This document shows positions 48,179 through 64,000 of a stretch of DNA of 64,000 bases, piece after piece. Location of the stretch: assembly GCA_009823395.1 (NCBI GenBank), contig CM020510.1, positions 5,985,273-6,049,272 on the forward strand, written 5' to 3'. Every line of letters starts with the position of its first letter. Position 1 is the first letter of the stretch. The notes below the pieces were generated by a model that saw only the letters and a program-made list of their open reading frames with translations, did no database searches and was not told where the DNA came from. The DNA comes from Thamnaconus septentrionalis (taxonomy: Eukaryota; Chordata; Actinopteri; Tetraodontiformes; Monacanthidae). The position numbers and the translations under genes are program-made.

Positions 48179-50104
48179 AAAATCCAGACACACTTCTACT
48201 AAAGCACTTTTAGTGTACTGTAGTTTTTTTTTTAGTTTCCTGCTAATCCCTTTTATATTTTTGCAAGAGGAAAAAAGCAAGGCGGTTGCAAAGGGGTTTG
48301 GCCACCAGCCAAGGATAGGCATCAGTATTTTAGTATTGAGCACACACTTTTTGAAACAAGCGAAATTAAAGCAAAGGGTGAGCTGCCAAGGTGGAGACTG
48401 CTGGCGGGTCACTGCTGGAGACGACTTAGAAAGTGAGTTTTGCAGAACATGAGCCCCTTCAAATGTTTTTGGTAATACACTGCAGTAATAATGTTGCAGC
48501 CTGATGAGCTACCAACATGATGCATCTCCACAAACATCTTACACATGTTGCACAATGAGCGTCTCGGAATTCCGTTCAACCTCCTCTACACTTGTGCATA
48601 CGTGAAACACAGCCAGTGGATGCACTCGCTCTCTCCCTCCCGCCCACACACAAGTGCGTCAAGCCCGGAGATAAATCAGTCTTTGAGCCGGGCTACAGAG
48701 ATCCATATTATGTGGTTACTTAGTTACGGCACATTAATAACACCAGTCCCAGTCGCCAGCCCGAGGAGCGGAGAAGCAGCTGTGTCTGCAGAAGGTCAGG
48801 AGGAGGATGAAGAGTAGGAGGATGAAGACTCCCTAATGCTCAGCAAGTACATTAAAAATTTTGCCTACTTCATCTTGACCGTGATCCCTCTTTGCGATAG
48901 AAATCCCGTTCCATTAACGCCGGGAGCACAAAGACAGTCATTCTCCACTGGCAGCCGACCGCCGTCGTCTGCTCGGCTTTTATTTTTCGATGCGGCAAAG
49001 CTTGTTAATGTGACATTTCTGTAATCACAGGAAGCCGCCGTCAACTGGCAGGGCAGATGTTGGAAGCATGGGACACGGGTTTTATTTGGGCTTTCCCTCT
49101 TTGGCCAGGCAAATTTTCTCCCACGCAGCCGTCTGCAGAAGAGACGGGAGGGGCGATAGGGGAGGAGGACGGCGAGCATGTCTCTCCGCTTCCCAAGTGG
49201 GGCCGCGACCACCTGCTCATCCGATTTCTGGGAAGAAGAAAAAGAAGAAAAAAAAAAGAAGAGAAAGTCCCTCAGCTGCCCTGGGCTGTGAGAGGGAAGT
49301 CTGCTGTTATAGACGGGTGGGGTCACGGGGGTTAACCCTCCAACAAGAGGCCGATTTACAGCCGGGGACAGGAACCATCTATCAGCGCTCTGTCACCCGG
49401 CGGGACCATGCTCGGACGCCTCGAGCACAAGTCAGCCAAAAAATTTGAGAAGACGAGATGCTTCGGAGTGCATGGCAACCTGCTCCCGATGGTTTGTATT
49501 CTCATCCCGCTGATGTTATGCCAGGCACATTCAAATTTTGTTTTACAGTTCAATTTTAAATCCATTAGCTGGAGGTTCCTTGAAAAGAACAACGCAAAAG
49601 AAGACAAAACTTGGCTATTTGAGACCGTTTATGCATCAGCTTTTAGAGTGCAATAGTGCTGCACAGCTGTAAATTAACTACAACAATAAAAATAAAAAAG
49701 TCCAGATGTAAAAGAAGAGGAAGACAGTCGACAGGAGAGTGAGACGTCGAGTTGGAGCCAGACCTACACTTAACAGGAAGCCCGTTTTGATTTTTCTCTG
49801 CGGTATGGCAGCGCACCGGAGAAGGCTTCAAAGTCAGGTTTCCTGGATTTTAGACTAATGTTTTCAAATCTTATGTAAATTCTGGGAAATAAAAGCGGCA
49901 TTAGCAATGGGATACGCTGGGATTAGCTCCCGCCACTTCACATCTCCGCAGCAGATCCGGAGCACATTGTTTGATTTACACAGACTCAAACACGTGGCCA
50001 TGAACAAATATCCTGGAAGGAGCAGAAGAAACATCAAATCGGAGGCTCAGATAGTCACTGACCTTCTGCATGAAGTACTGTAGCCTCAATTCTCTGGTTT
50101 GTCT

Positions 50105-50330
50105 GAGGCCCCGTTTACACGAAGACAGCTTTCTCTGAAAACGCAGAAATATTTAGTCGGTTTGCCCTTGCGTTTACACGAAGCCGGTGTTTCACTGAAA
50201 CCGCACAGACCAAACCGCACTTTTTTGAAAACACAGGGTGGATAAGTTTGAAAACGCTGCCTTGCCCGGATTTGTGTAAACGCCAAAACCAATCTTTTTT
50301 TGGAAACGCTGATGTCACAGCTCAAAACCC
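50105..50330. mobile_element. Miniature DNA-transposon remnant
   Basis: GTTTACACGAAG occurs at 50113 and again at 50172, with the inverted word TGTGTAAACGCC near 50274-50285 and interleaved GAAAACGC/GAAACCGC motifs. This self-similar layout matches a common fish non-autonomous element whose end begins GGCCCCGTTTACACG, from memory. Confidence 0.5.
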
Positions 50331-50699
50331 CTCACCCCCCTTGCAACCCGAATGGCCGTGAGGTGCAGACGACTTCTCAAAACAACAACCACGTCCGGCA
50401 ACGGACTTGTTACTGCTACTAATGACCAGCCTGCAGTCTTCCCATTAACCTCCACTACAACAAACCGCAAACAATAGTGAACAATAACACAGTGCTCGTG
50501 GATCCATCATGGATTGTGCAAAGTGAAAAATAAACACGACGAAAGCAATTGGCAAACCTCCTGTTTTACTCTTTATTGATTTTCTTTTGGGTTGGCGGAC
50601 TGGGATATTGAAGCATGACTCCCAGTTTTTTCAGCCACTGGAAGGTAGGAAGGAAGCTTTCATTTTATGCTTGCAGCTTCATAGATTGACACAGACAAA

Positions 50700-50700
50700 C

Positions 50701-50758
<58 letters not shown>

Positions 50759-50759
50759 C
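50700..50759 (+). repeat. (GATA)15 microsatellite
   Basis: A pure tetranucleotide array of about 15 units. Confidence 0.95.
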
Positions 50760-50984
50760 ATTTACTTGCATTTCAACACGTTAAAACCTAAAAGAAATAA
50801 AGTGCACTAGAAAAAGTCCGTAAATTCATGACATCATTTTTCTTTGGCAAACTATCCCTTTAAATAATCTTTGCCTTCCAACAGTCATCTGAAGTTAGAA
50901 ACTGAAGAAGCGCTGATGATTGACTGACTGCTTTGAGAAGTGAGTTGGGGGTGTTAGGAGATCCATACAGGAGGGGGATAAGGA

Positions 50985-50986
<2 letters not shown>

Positions 50987-51031
<45 letters not shown>
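50987..51031 (+). repeat. GT microsatellite
   Basis: A pure GT array of 22 units. Confidence 0.95.
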
Positions 51032-51898
51032 CCTATGGTTGTGTAATATGAAGCTGCACTCCCAGAGGGGACAGATCACCTGTGGGAAGCCACAGGCAGA
51101 CTTAGGGCCTCCACTAACCATCATGCCTTGCACCTCCACCACCTCTCCACAAACACCTGCACCCTTGCTCGACAAAATGTCAGGAATTGGGGCCGTTCGG
51201 CTGGAGACGCACACCGGCTCTCGTGGAACATCCGCAGTTATGCGCACTCTCACCATTCCAAGGAGTTGGCGCGCCTATTAATACCCCACTTCAAGGAGCG
51301 GGGGATTGGGCAGCCGGCCATAAGATGCTATCTGGTGACTGGCTCACAGTTGTGTCTTGTTCTGTCCTCGGGGTGCTGCCTTTCACTCCGCCTGCCAAGC
51401 TGAAAGGTTAGTGTGCTTGCGTTCCACGGGCCGGATCCGAATTAGCCTAAACAGGGCTGCGATCCACCTGGCACCTCCACACACGTTTGTAAGCATTTAA
51501 AATAAAACTTGGCCGGCGACTGAGGTAAATAACATGCATTGCTAGTTAAGTTTCCCAAAAACAAATAATTTAAGTACATCTTTTGCAAATTTTGAGCGAA
51601 GTTCTTAGTGTGCTGGAAAAGTGTTTTGTGATTTGTTCGCTTAAAATTCTTTTGCCATTTCATGGAAGGAGGCGGTGTTCAGTTGAAGGTAAGAAGCATG
51701 TGACTCCTTCCAAAGGTCTTTTTTCAAATCAATTACTTTAAAATTGACCTGAAAATACTTCTCTGCCTTGACATTTTTCCCTAAATCACACCTCAACATC
51801 GACAGACTAAAGCCGGATTAATGAAAACACACTTACACTCGTTATATTTGACCAGTCAGTCGGACTCAAGCGGGACCTTTAATGCTGCACGCACACGC

Positions 51899-51899
51899 A

Positions 51900-51952
<53 letters not shown>
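51899..51952 (+). repeat. CA microsatellite
   Basis: A pure CA array of about 26 units. Confidence 0.95.
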
Positions 51953-51954
<2 letters not shown>

Positions 51955-52364
51955 ATGTTTTTGTGTTTCTGCAGACCTAACGAGGGTGGCAGCGGTGCAG
52001 AGCCGAGACTGATGAGAGGAGTCTGGCCTGCTGGGGGAGGGGCTTGAACCCCCGCCAGCTGGGACACATGCTCTCGAACGCAGGCTGCTCAAACCATCCA
52101 AATGTTGGGGGCGGAGGGGGGGGGGTCATTTTGGGAAAGGAAAAACCTCTCCGGTTGGCATCAACACACAACAAGAATCCCATGAATGTTGTGCCGGAGG
52201 AGCCTGTGTGGAACAGATAATTTGAAAGCCCTGACTGGCTGTTTCAGCTGTAAAAGCCTTCTTGGCCCACGGAGCAAACGCTCAAATGGGCCGCTGTGCC
52301 CTGTGGTTACCTGACAAACAGGAGAATGCCAGTACGAGGGACCATCATCAGCCCGCTGACAGTC

Positions 52365-53104
<740 letters not shown>

Positions 53105-53514
53105 CAGATTGTGTAGCAGCCTGTGTTGATTTGTTAGCATGACAAAGTGCAGCCCTCGGCGACGGGGTGCAGCTGACGTTCACTCCTCAAGCACTCTCAC
53201 TCCTTGCCACCCACATCACCCTCATCTCCGCGGGGGTGTTGAACCAATTCCCTCCACGCTTGTCGGAAAAGACTGTTTTTTTCCATTTAGTCACCGACAA
53301 TTAGTTGGCTGGCACGCGTTGCGTTTTGTTTTGCGGCGCTTGCATTCGCCAGAATAATCAGAGGGCCTGATTTCAGCTTCCTGCGTTTGATTGCCGGTTT
53401 GGTTGGAAAAATAAGGGGAGGGAGGGATTTTTGCACGAGACTGAAACAATAATTGAGACAACGACACTGGAGTGACTTATTTTAAACAGTCAGAATTGAA
53501 GTCAACAAAGCAGG

Positions 53515-53970
53515 TCATGAGTCGCACATTCTGCAAGATTCACTTCTTTCTTCATAACAACAATCATCGGTGTCTCTGTCCTGCCAGTGAACTTCCCCAG
53601 GAATGAGAGAAAGCTCCTCTTGATTCCACTGACACGCTCCACTTTCCAGTGGGATAAAACACACAGCAACTCTTTGTGATGTCACAAAGGGCATGTTGGT
53701 GTTTGTGCCCACGCTTTCTTCAGCCTCATTCTCAGAGCCCTGACTGTTCTTTTCTGTTTTGGTCTCCTTCCAAAGTTGTGAAAGGTTCATCAGTGTTAGC
53801 AGGAAGCTAAAACACTGCATTTTCTTAGCTGCAGGCTGTAAGCAGGGGGCTAAGTTTTCTTCTTTGTGGAGATTATAGAGGGTTTTTTTTTTATAATTGT
53901 CCAAGCAAATCTAATCCACTTGGGTGGATCTTCATCCATGATTCCGGAAATAAGTAGAATATGGGACCTT
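53515..53970 (+). mobile_element. Dispersed repeat family B, copy 2
   Basis: The block TGTGATGTCACAAAGGGCAT (53675-53694) and the tail block GCAGGCTGTAAGCAGGGGGC (53831-53850) recur elsewhere in the window. The end reads TATGGGACCTTTAA (about 53957-53970). A 130-codon minus-strand frame spans most of it but is repeat-derived. Confidence 0.6.
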
Positions 53971-54207
53971 TAAGTTTTTTCGGTGGGGTTGGGGTATGGG
54001 GGGCTCCATGACGGCCTTAATGCGGCGTGACATTGACTGTCTGGCAGCGGAGCCGTTCCTCGGAAAGTATTGCACAATCACTTCGTGTTGCAAAAACATT
54101 TCTTTTAGCGTATCAGGAATCTTGAAATGCTTGCAGTTTGTGCAACTCACTTAGTGATCAGCGTTGGGGGAGGAAGGGGGTGGAGAGGGCGTCTCTGAGC
54201 TGTGAGT

Positions 54208-54308
54208 CCTGCTGCTGCTGCTGCTGCTGGTTCTGCTGCTGCTGGTGGTGGTTCTGTTGCCTGTTGCTGCTGCCTGTTCTGTTACTGCTGCTGCTGCTGC
54301 TGCTGTTG
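54208..54308 (+). repeat. CTG-rich repeat, left part
   Basis: An imperfect CTG/GTT array interrupted by a transposon insertion. The array resumes at 54735 and runs to about 54843. Confidence 0.9.
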
Positions 54309-54316
54309 GTTCTGTT

Positions 54317-54726
54317 TAGGGCTGCAGCCATCGAATATTTTGGTAATTGATTATTCTATTGAATATTCCATCGAGTAATCGGATAAAACATATGTTTTCT
54401 TAATTAAAGCCGCTCCGCAGCAGAACGCGGCAGCTAACGTTAGTGTGCAAGTTCAAACCAGATGTGGCACGGGTGCATTTCAGAAGCGTCTCAGAAGCGT
54501 GAAACCGCAGCACCCTGGTACCATTGCCAACAGACCCCGCTTCCATCTTCTCCCGATTTGCATTGGGCGCATGGACTGTGACGGAAGCAGGTTGTGTCAC
54601 ACTACAAAGAATCCGTGCGAAACGTGAGCATTAAATTTAATTAAACGACGCCATGAGGCAGATAAAATTCCTAGATTATTTGTTAATCGAGTTACTCAAA
54701 TTACTCTAGGAATTGTTGCAGCCCTA
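54317..54726. mobile_element. Complete non-autonomous hAT-type element (410 bp)
   Basis: It begins TAGGGCTGCAGCCAT and ends with the inverted form (ATTGTTGCAGCCCTA), and is flanked by a perfect 8-bp direct repeat GTTCTGTT (54309-54316 and 54727-54734). Eight-base target duplications and CAGGG/TAGGG ends are hallmarks of the hAT superfamily. There is no transposase, so it must have been mobilised in trans. It inserted into the CTG-rich repeat. Confidence 0.9.
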
Positions 54727-54734
54727 GTTCTGTT

Positions 54735-54804
54735 ACTGTTGCTGCCGCTGCTGGTTCTGTTTGTTGCTGCTGCTGCTAGTTGTACGTCTGTTGCTTCTGC
54801 TGGT

Positions 54805-54843
<39 letters not shown>
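54735..54843 (+). repeat. CTG-rich repeat, right part
   Basis: A continuation of the array split by the hAT element, ending in about twelve perfect CTG/TGC units. Confidence 0.9.
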
Positions 54844-54844
<1 letters not shown>

Positions 54845-54939
54845 GATGTATTTCACATGTCTCTGCTCTCGGGTGACGACCTCTGAGTCGTTCACACAGT
54901 GCTGGAAGGTCTGATTCGTCAGATCCTTGGCCTTAAAAA
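54776..54939 (-). other. Isolated exon-like ORF with glutamine tail, unrecognised
   Basis: On the minus strand a strong pyrimidine tract and CCACAG (plus 54940-54945) precede an open frame with a protein-like mix of residues (LTNQTFQHCVNDSEVVTREQ). The frame then runs into the CAG array as a glutamine run and stops at 54776. A donor-like CAT|GTGAAAT inside could end the exon before the glutamines. No partner exon was found. It may be a real internal exon, a pseudogene piece or chance. Confidence 0.3.
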
Positions 54940-55019
54940 CTGTGGAACAAGGAGAAAAAAAGGGGAAAAAATCTTGGCAACGACGCCGTTGCGGGAACGC
55001 AGCATGACGTCTTCTATCT

Positions 55020-57500
55020 AAACTCCTGTCTGCATGAGATCTTGTGACTGTTTTGGCCACAGTCGATGGCTCTGATTCAGGTCATATTCCTGCTGGAACC
55101 TCCGGTGACCCCCGTCAGGACGTATGGGCTCGCCAGAAACAAGGAGGAGAAGAAATTCTTGGATCTCAGCAACTTGGACGTCCCTCCACCGACCTCTGAA
55201 GGAAAATCTCTTCACCGTGGGTCCTCAAGGGCCACTTTGTCATGCGCTCTGCGGGGCCCCTCATGCAGCGGCAACAGTCAACTCTCCGCATTTGAATGCC
55301 ACACAAAGTTGAAGCTTGAACTGAAGAAAGAGGGGGAAAAGAGAGGAGGAAACACACAAGGCCTGTCTACCTCTGAAAAGATGTGAGAAAGTTTTCAATT
55401 TTTCTGAGCCTCCTCACTCTGAACCTTTTCTCTGGGCTCTTCCTCCTCTGAATCCGGGGTCTTCCGGAGGCGTCCCGTCTGCCGTTCTGCGAGTTGACCC
55501 AACGTCTCGCTCCAAACAGATGCTAAAAGTGCAGACTCCGCCTCTTACCCGCCCGCCAATGTCACTTTTAATGGGTTTGGGGGCGCTGTTTGATTATTGA
55601 GTGAGTGGTTTTATGGCTTACGGAGTGGCTGCGCTCATTATCCGCCCAGCGCGATGGTCATTAGCCCGTCAGTTCCACTGTGTTGCCTGCCCTCTCCCAT
55701 CCCCCCACCTCCGCCCGCTCTTCACACTCTACTGTGAAAAGTAAACAGTGTGATGGAGTGTGTTAGGCTGCTGTGGCTCCTTCATCACACACTTTTTCTT
55801 CTGCTCCCACTCTTTTCTTTGTCGGCATAATTAATCGATTCCATAAACTTTCCAGTTCAGCTCTTCTGTGGTTCCTTTCAACTTCATTCAACTCTTTTTC
55901 TTTCTCAGCATGTACACACACACACACACACACACACACACCAGCACCACCACACCTCAGATAACCATCAGCTGCAGGGCAAACTCTATTGTCTCAGCTC
56001 GATGCTAATTACTCCGGGTCTTGACCTCTGGTTCAGCCAAAGAGCAGCAGGGGAGGGTGGTGTGTATGCGAAAGTGTGTGTGTGAGAGAGTGAAGAGAAT
56101 GAAGTGTGTGTGTGCCGGGGAGGGCAGAGGGGGAGGGGCTGGCTTTTCGGAGAGGTCATTGCTGCTGCCAATCAATTGTCACAGTGGATTTGCCATCGTA
56201 TCACAGCATAATCCCGCAAAGAAAAACACAGACGACGAGACGGCTGCGGAACTTTTTTTTAATGATTTTGCGAATCCCGTGAGATTCACACGTCATGTTG
56301 CAAAGCCTTACATGGTGCGAAGTTACTTGTTGGTGTTGTTGAACCAAGTCATTCATAAATTGGCAGGGTCACTGCAGAGTTTGATGGAGTATCTCAAACT
56401 TTTTGTATCATCCTTTGCTCTGTTTTGTCTCATGAAAAGACAGATTTTGTGCTGCACAAACTTTCACTTTCTGCCTTTCACTTTTTGTTTCTCTCTGTGC
56501 AGTGGGGCGTGCATGACTTGTCACAATCGAGTAGTCTTAGCCATATTTTTTGCATGCTGAAAGATTTAAGATGGAAAGTTCGAAGCTCAATTCTCTAGTT
56601 CAATTCCACCCAGCAGACTGGCAAACACGTCAACTTTACTCAGTCAGAATCGACGTTGAGCTCATTCCAGGCAAAGACCCTAAAAAAAAAAATCCCATTT
56701 GTGGCTTTTGAAAGAGCCTTAACTTGAGTCAGATTACACCTGGCAGGTGCGTGTACGTTCCCAGAATGGTGGCAGTCACTTGGGAAAAAAGAGCAGAAAA
56801 CAGCCAGCGTCCCTCCTCTATGTACCCAGAATTTTTCTTTGCGACAGATCCAAACCTTTTTCTCGCCCAGGTCTTACCTCTCCCAGGGCCAGAGAAGAAG
56901 AAGAAAAAAGCCAAAGCACAACAGTGTTCACTGCTGGTTTCATGCTGTAAAGGAGAAGTCTTCTCCCCGGGTGCCACATGCAAACAAATCCCGTCCAGAA
57001 TGTGCGCTCATTGCAATGCAAACGAGATCACTTAAGGCCCTACTTTCAATTACAATGTCACCAGCGCTCAGCGCTGACAGGCCTGAGGAGGAGGAGGGTG
57101 GGGAGGGGTGTCGGGGGCGGGTAGGGAGGGCAGAGTGGAACCTGTGGAGACGTCCCAGACAGCTTTAATAGACCATTAAAATCTTCGAGAGCAACTGAAG
57201 AAAATCTCCCACTCTTCTTCTCTTCTCTGCAGAAAAGGTCCCTGAGCTTATGAGATTCTTATTTTTCCAAAAATGTGGCCAATAAAAAAATATGAGAAAG
57301 GAGCCAGTGTCTTTGCCAGCGTAAACACAAAGTTCTGGATCTTGTAGGAATTAGGGGGTATTCTTTGATTTTTCATTTGCAGGGCGACAGGAGGGAGGAG
57401 GGCAGAGGAGTCCTGGATGGAGGAGGAAAGGAGACGAGGAGAGGAGATGAGGAGTGGACCACGCCCCCTCTGGCCGCGGGTTGGCTCTGCACCAGAGCGG
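55020..57500. other. Upstream flank of fzd4, no gene found
   Basis: It includes a CA array (55914-55941) and a unique stretch at about 55540-55680 with ATTA/TTATGG words that could be regulatory. No coding exon supported. Confidence 0.4.
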
Positions 57501-57540
57501 GGGAGTGGCCGGCTGTGAGTCCGCACAAGCAAAATAGTCT

Positions 57541-57940
57541 CAACTGCTCCCTAATACACACACGCTAAAGTTTGCAGCAGAGGGGCTCGCGCTGCAGACG
57601 CTGGAAGCGGCGTTGCGCTTCTCCACGCAGCTACCAAACAGGAAGCGCAAACCAGCGGTTTCAACGCAGTTGTGCGGATTATTTTTTAATCTGGAAAAAA
57701 AAAACCCGCGGTAACTTTTGCGCGTCGCTGCTCTTTTTTCTTTTTTAAAACCATTGATCGACTCAAAACCTCTGAGTTGGACCTCAGAACCTGCAGACGT
57801 CGCAAGGAATTGAAGGCGCACTACCAGGATTTTTTTTTTTAATTTTTATTTATTTTTATTTATTTTTATTATTGTTTTAGAATTCCAGGAGTTGAGCCTT
57901 TAACTTTGGAGGCTGTTGTCGAGAGCAGCCCCGAGCAACG
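57541..57940 (+). promoter_or_regulatory. 5' flank / 5' UTR of fzd4
   Basis: A CpG-containing segment at 57575-57730, then a T/A-rich run (57828-57885) immediately before the start codon region. There is no clear TATA box at a fixed distance. The T-rich run ending in CCAG at 57887-57890 could be a splice acceptor of an intron in the 5' UTR, which the sequence alone cannot settle. Confidence 0.4.
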
Positions 57941-63912
<5,972 letters not shown>

Positions 63913-64000
63913 TGAGAGTAAAATGCACCATATAAGCATCAAAATAATACAATTATGCAAGAACATCTCTACTTTTCTTTCATAATTTGTCAGATGAGGC

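Larger units (their letters stand above)
38660..52360. other. Intergenic, repeat-rich, no gene found
   Basis: Many CA/GT arrays, a SINE remnant at about 40.8 kb, a transposon-like remnant at about 50.1-50.3 kb and a dispersed repeat copy at about 45.5 kb. No coding exon that I can support. Confidence 0.5.

Noticed and set aside
50701..50758. GATA array as a possible CRISPR-like or regulatory array
   Set aside because: A simple four-base repeat without spacers; ordinary vertebrate microsatellite.
53515..53904. 130-codon minus-strand ORF with protein-like composition
   Set aside because: It lies inside repeat family B, whose other copies do not keep the frame.
55066..55386. 106-codon plus-strand ORF near fzd4
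   Set aside because: No splice-site or domain support; composition is consistent with chance in GC-moderate DNA.

Overview
The window looks like teleost (probably percomorph) nuclear DNA. The coding sequence is split by GT-AG introns and is clearly vertebrate (an Ig-superfamily membrane protein and a Frizzled receptor). Long CA/GT arrays occur every one to two kilobases, and several short interspersed and terminal-inverted-repeat elements resemble families common in fish. No bacterial, plasmid, phage or CRISPR-like organisation is present. I cannot name the species.

Left end (1-4.5 kb): the 3' part of a plus-strand B7/butyrophilin-type gene, most like a fish CD80/86. I read a V-domain exon cut by the window edge, a C-type Ig exon, a transmembrane exon whose helix contains an alanine run made by a GCG repeat, and two short cytoplasmic exons ending at 3538, all joined by phase-1 introns. 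The intron before the transmembrane exon holds a tRNA-derived SINE and two exon-like coiled-coil segments that fit each other in phase 0. They therefore do not fit the host gene. The second segment is duplicated near 7.3 kb.

Middle (4.5-57.5 kb): I find no protein-coding gene I would defend. It contains repeats (a LINE/SINE 3' tail, pieces or complete copies of small DNA transposons, about thirty microsatellites, purine/pyrimidine tracts), several perfect inverted repeats, and a few regulatory-looking stretches. These include a TATA/CCAAT promoter-like block near 31.1 kb, a possible non-coding first exon near 13.2-13.5 kb and an isolated minus-strand exon-like ORF at 54.8-54.9 kb. The best-defined mobile element is a 410-bp hAT-type element at 54317-54726 with a perfect 8-bp target duplication.

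Right end (57.5-64 kb): the 5' part of fzd4 (Frizzled-4) on the plus strand. Five exons encode the signal peptide, the complete ten-cysteine Wnt/Norrin-binding domain, transmembrane helices 1-4 and the start of helix 5. The gene runs off the right edge. As far as I know human FZD4 has two coding exons; here there are at least six, so the fish gene carries additional introns. The two genes are unrelated in function: an immune co-stimulation ligand and a Wnt/Norrin receptor separated by about 53 kb of repeat-rich DNA. No new multi-gene system is evident. The best leads are the intron-rich fzd4, the repeat-built transmembrane helix, the duplicated coiled-coil exon and the precisely bounded transposon insertions.
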